Shown here: positions 5,227 through 5,353 of the stretch, in pieces | Position numbering within the stretch: position 1 is the stretch's first letter | Layout: the number at the start of each line of letters is the position of its first letter | Assembly: GCA_028700875.1 (NCBI GenBank) | Contig: JAQVRW010000226.1 | Location: 1 to 5,353 of the forward strand | Direction: 5' to 3' | Origin: Candidatus Zixiibacteriota bacterium | Lineage (GTDB): Bacteria > Zixibacteria > MSB-5A5 > GN15 > JAAZOE01 | Length of the DNA stretch: 5,353 nucleotides | Notes under the pieces: model-generated | Told to the model about the DNA's origin: nothing | Seen by the model: only the letters and a program-made list of their open reading frames with translations | The model's database searches: none | Position numbers and translations under genes: made by a program

Positions 5227-5353
5227 TCAGTCCAAAATCTCGGCGATGACGCCCGAACCGATCGTCCGGCCGCCCTCGCGTATCGCAAACCGCAATTCCT
5301 TCTCCATCGCGATCGGCGTCAATACCTCCGCCACCACCGTCACGTTGTCTCCC
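5227..5353 (-). CDS. tuf: Elongation factor Tu, C-terminal 41 residues (partial at window edge)
   Basis: EF-Tu is the GTPase that delivers aminoacyl-tRNA to the ribosomal A site. Only the end of barrel domain 3 is in the window, entering at base 5353 and stopping with TGA at 5229-5227. The visible residues include GDNVTVV, then LTPIAMEKELRFAIREGGRT and IGSGVIAEILD, the highly conserved EF-Tu C-terminus. The GTPase domain and start lie outside, so completeness cannot be judged. It is the most upstream gene seen, 22 nt before rpmG, and the promoter for the operon is probably beyond the window. Confidence 0.97.
   Translation of the reverse strand, partial: GDNVTVVAEVLTPIAMEKELRFAIREGGRTIGSGVIAEILD

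Overview
The window is one block of the conserved bacterial transcription and translation super-operon, and every gene is on the minus strand. Read in the direction of transcription (high to low coordinates) the order is tuf (3' end only), rpmG, tRNA-Trp(CCA), secE, nusG, rplK, rplA, rplJ, rplL, rpoB (first 565 codons; the rest lies beyond base 1). The long plus-strand reading frames are antisense shadows of these genes.

The organism is a bacterium with moderately GC-rich DNA. The bacterial-type RpoB, the L7/L12 stalk protein, the short single-helix SecE and the gene order establish this. The sequence does not fix the phylum. The proteins are ordinary, slowly evolving family members, and the impression is of a Gram-negative or candidate-phylum lineage, but that is a weak inference.

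Layout. Bases 5353-4776 hold the tuf end, rpmG, tRNA-Trp and secE, with gaps of 22, 6 and 17 nt. Bases 4754-3773 hold nusG and rplK, with a 16-nt gap between them. Bases 3714-2470 hold rplA and rplJ, only 12 nt apart. A 131-nt structured gap follows, then rplL (2338-1952). A 256-nt gap separates rplL from rpoB. It contains a perfect GC-rich hairpin just after rplL and a terminator-like hairpin plus U-tract just before the rpoB ribosome binding site.

Function. EF-Tu delivers aminoacyl-tRNA. L11, L10 and L7/L12 build the stalk that recruits translation factors, L1 forms the E-site stalk, and L33 is a small 50S protein. SecE is the clamp subunit of the SecYEG translocon. NusG links RNA polymerase to Rho or the ribosome, and RpoB is the polymerase beta subunit. 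The terminator-like element before rpoB could lower polymerase expression relative to the ribosomal proteins.

I found no undescribed system, mobile element, CRISPR array or broken gene. The interest lies in the non-coding gaps: where regulatory RNA structure is present (before rplL and rpoB) and where the textbook leaders have no room (before rplK and rplJ). Frequent non-ATG starts are also notable: five of the eight visible starts are GTG or TTG.
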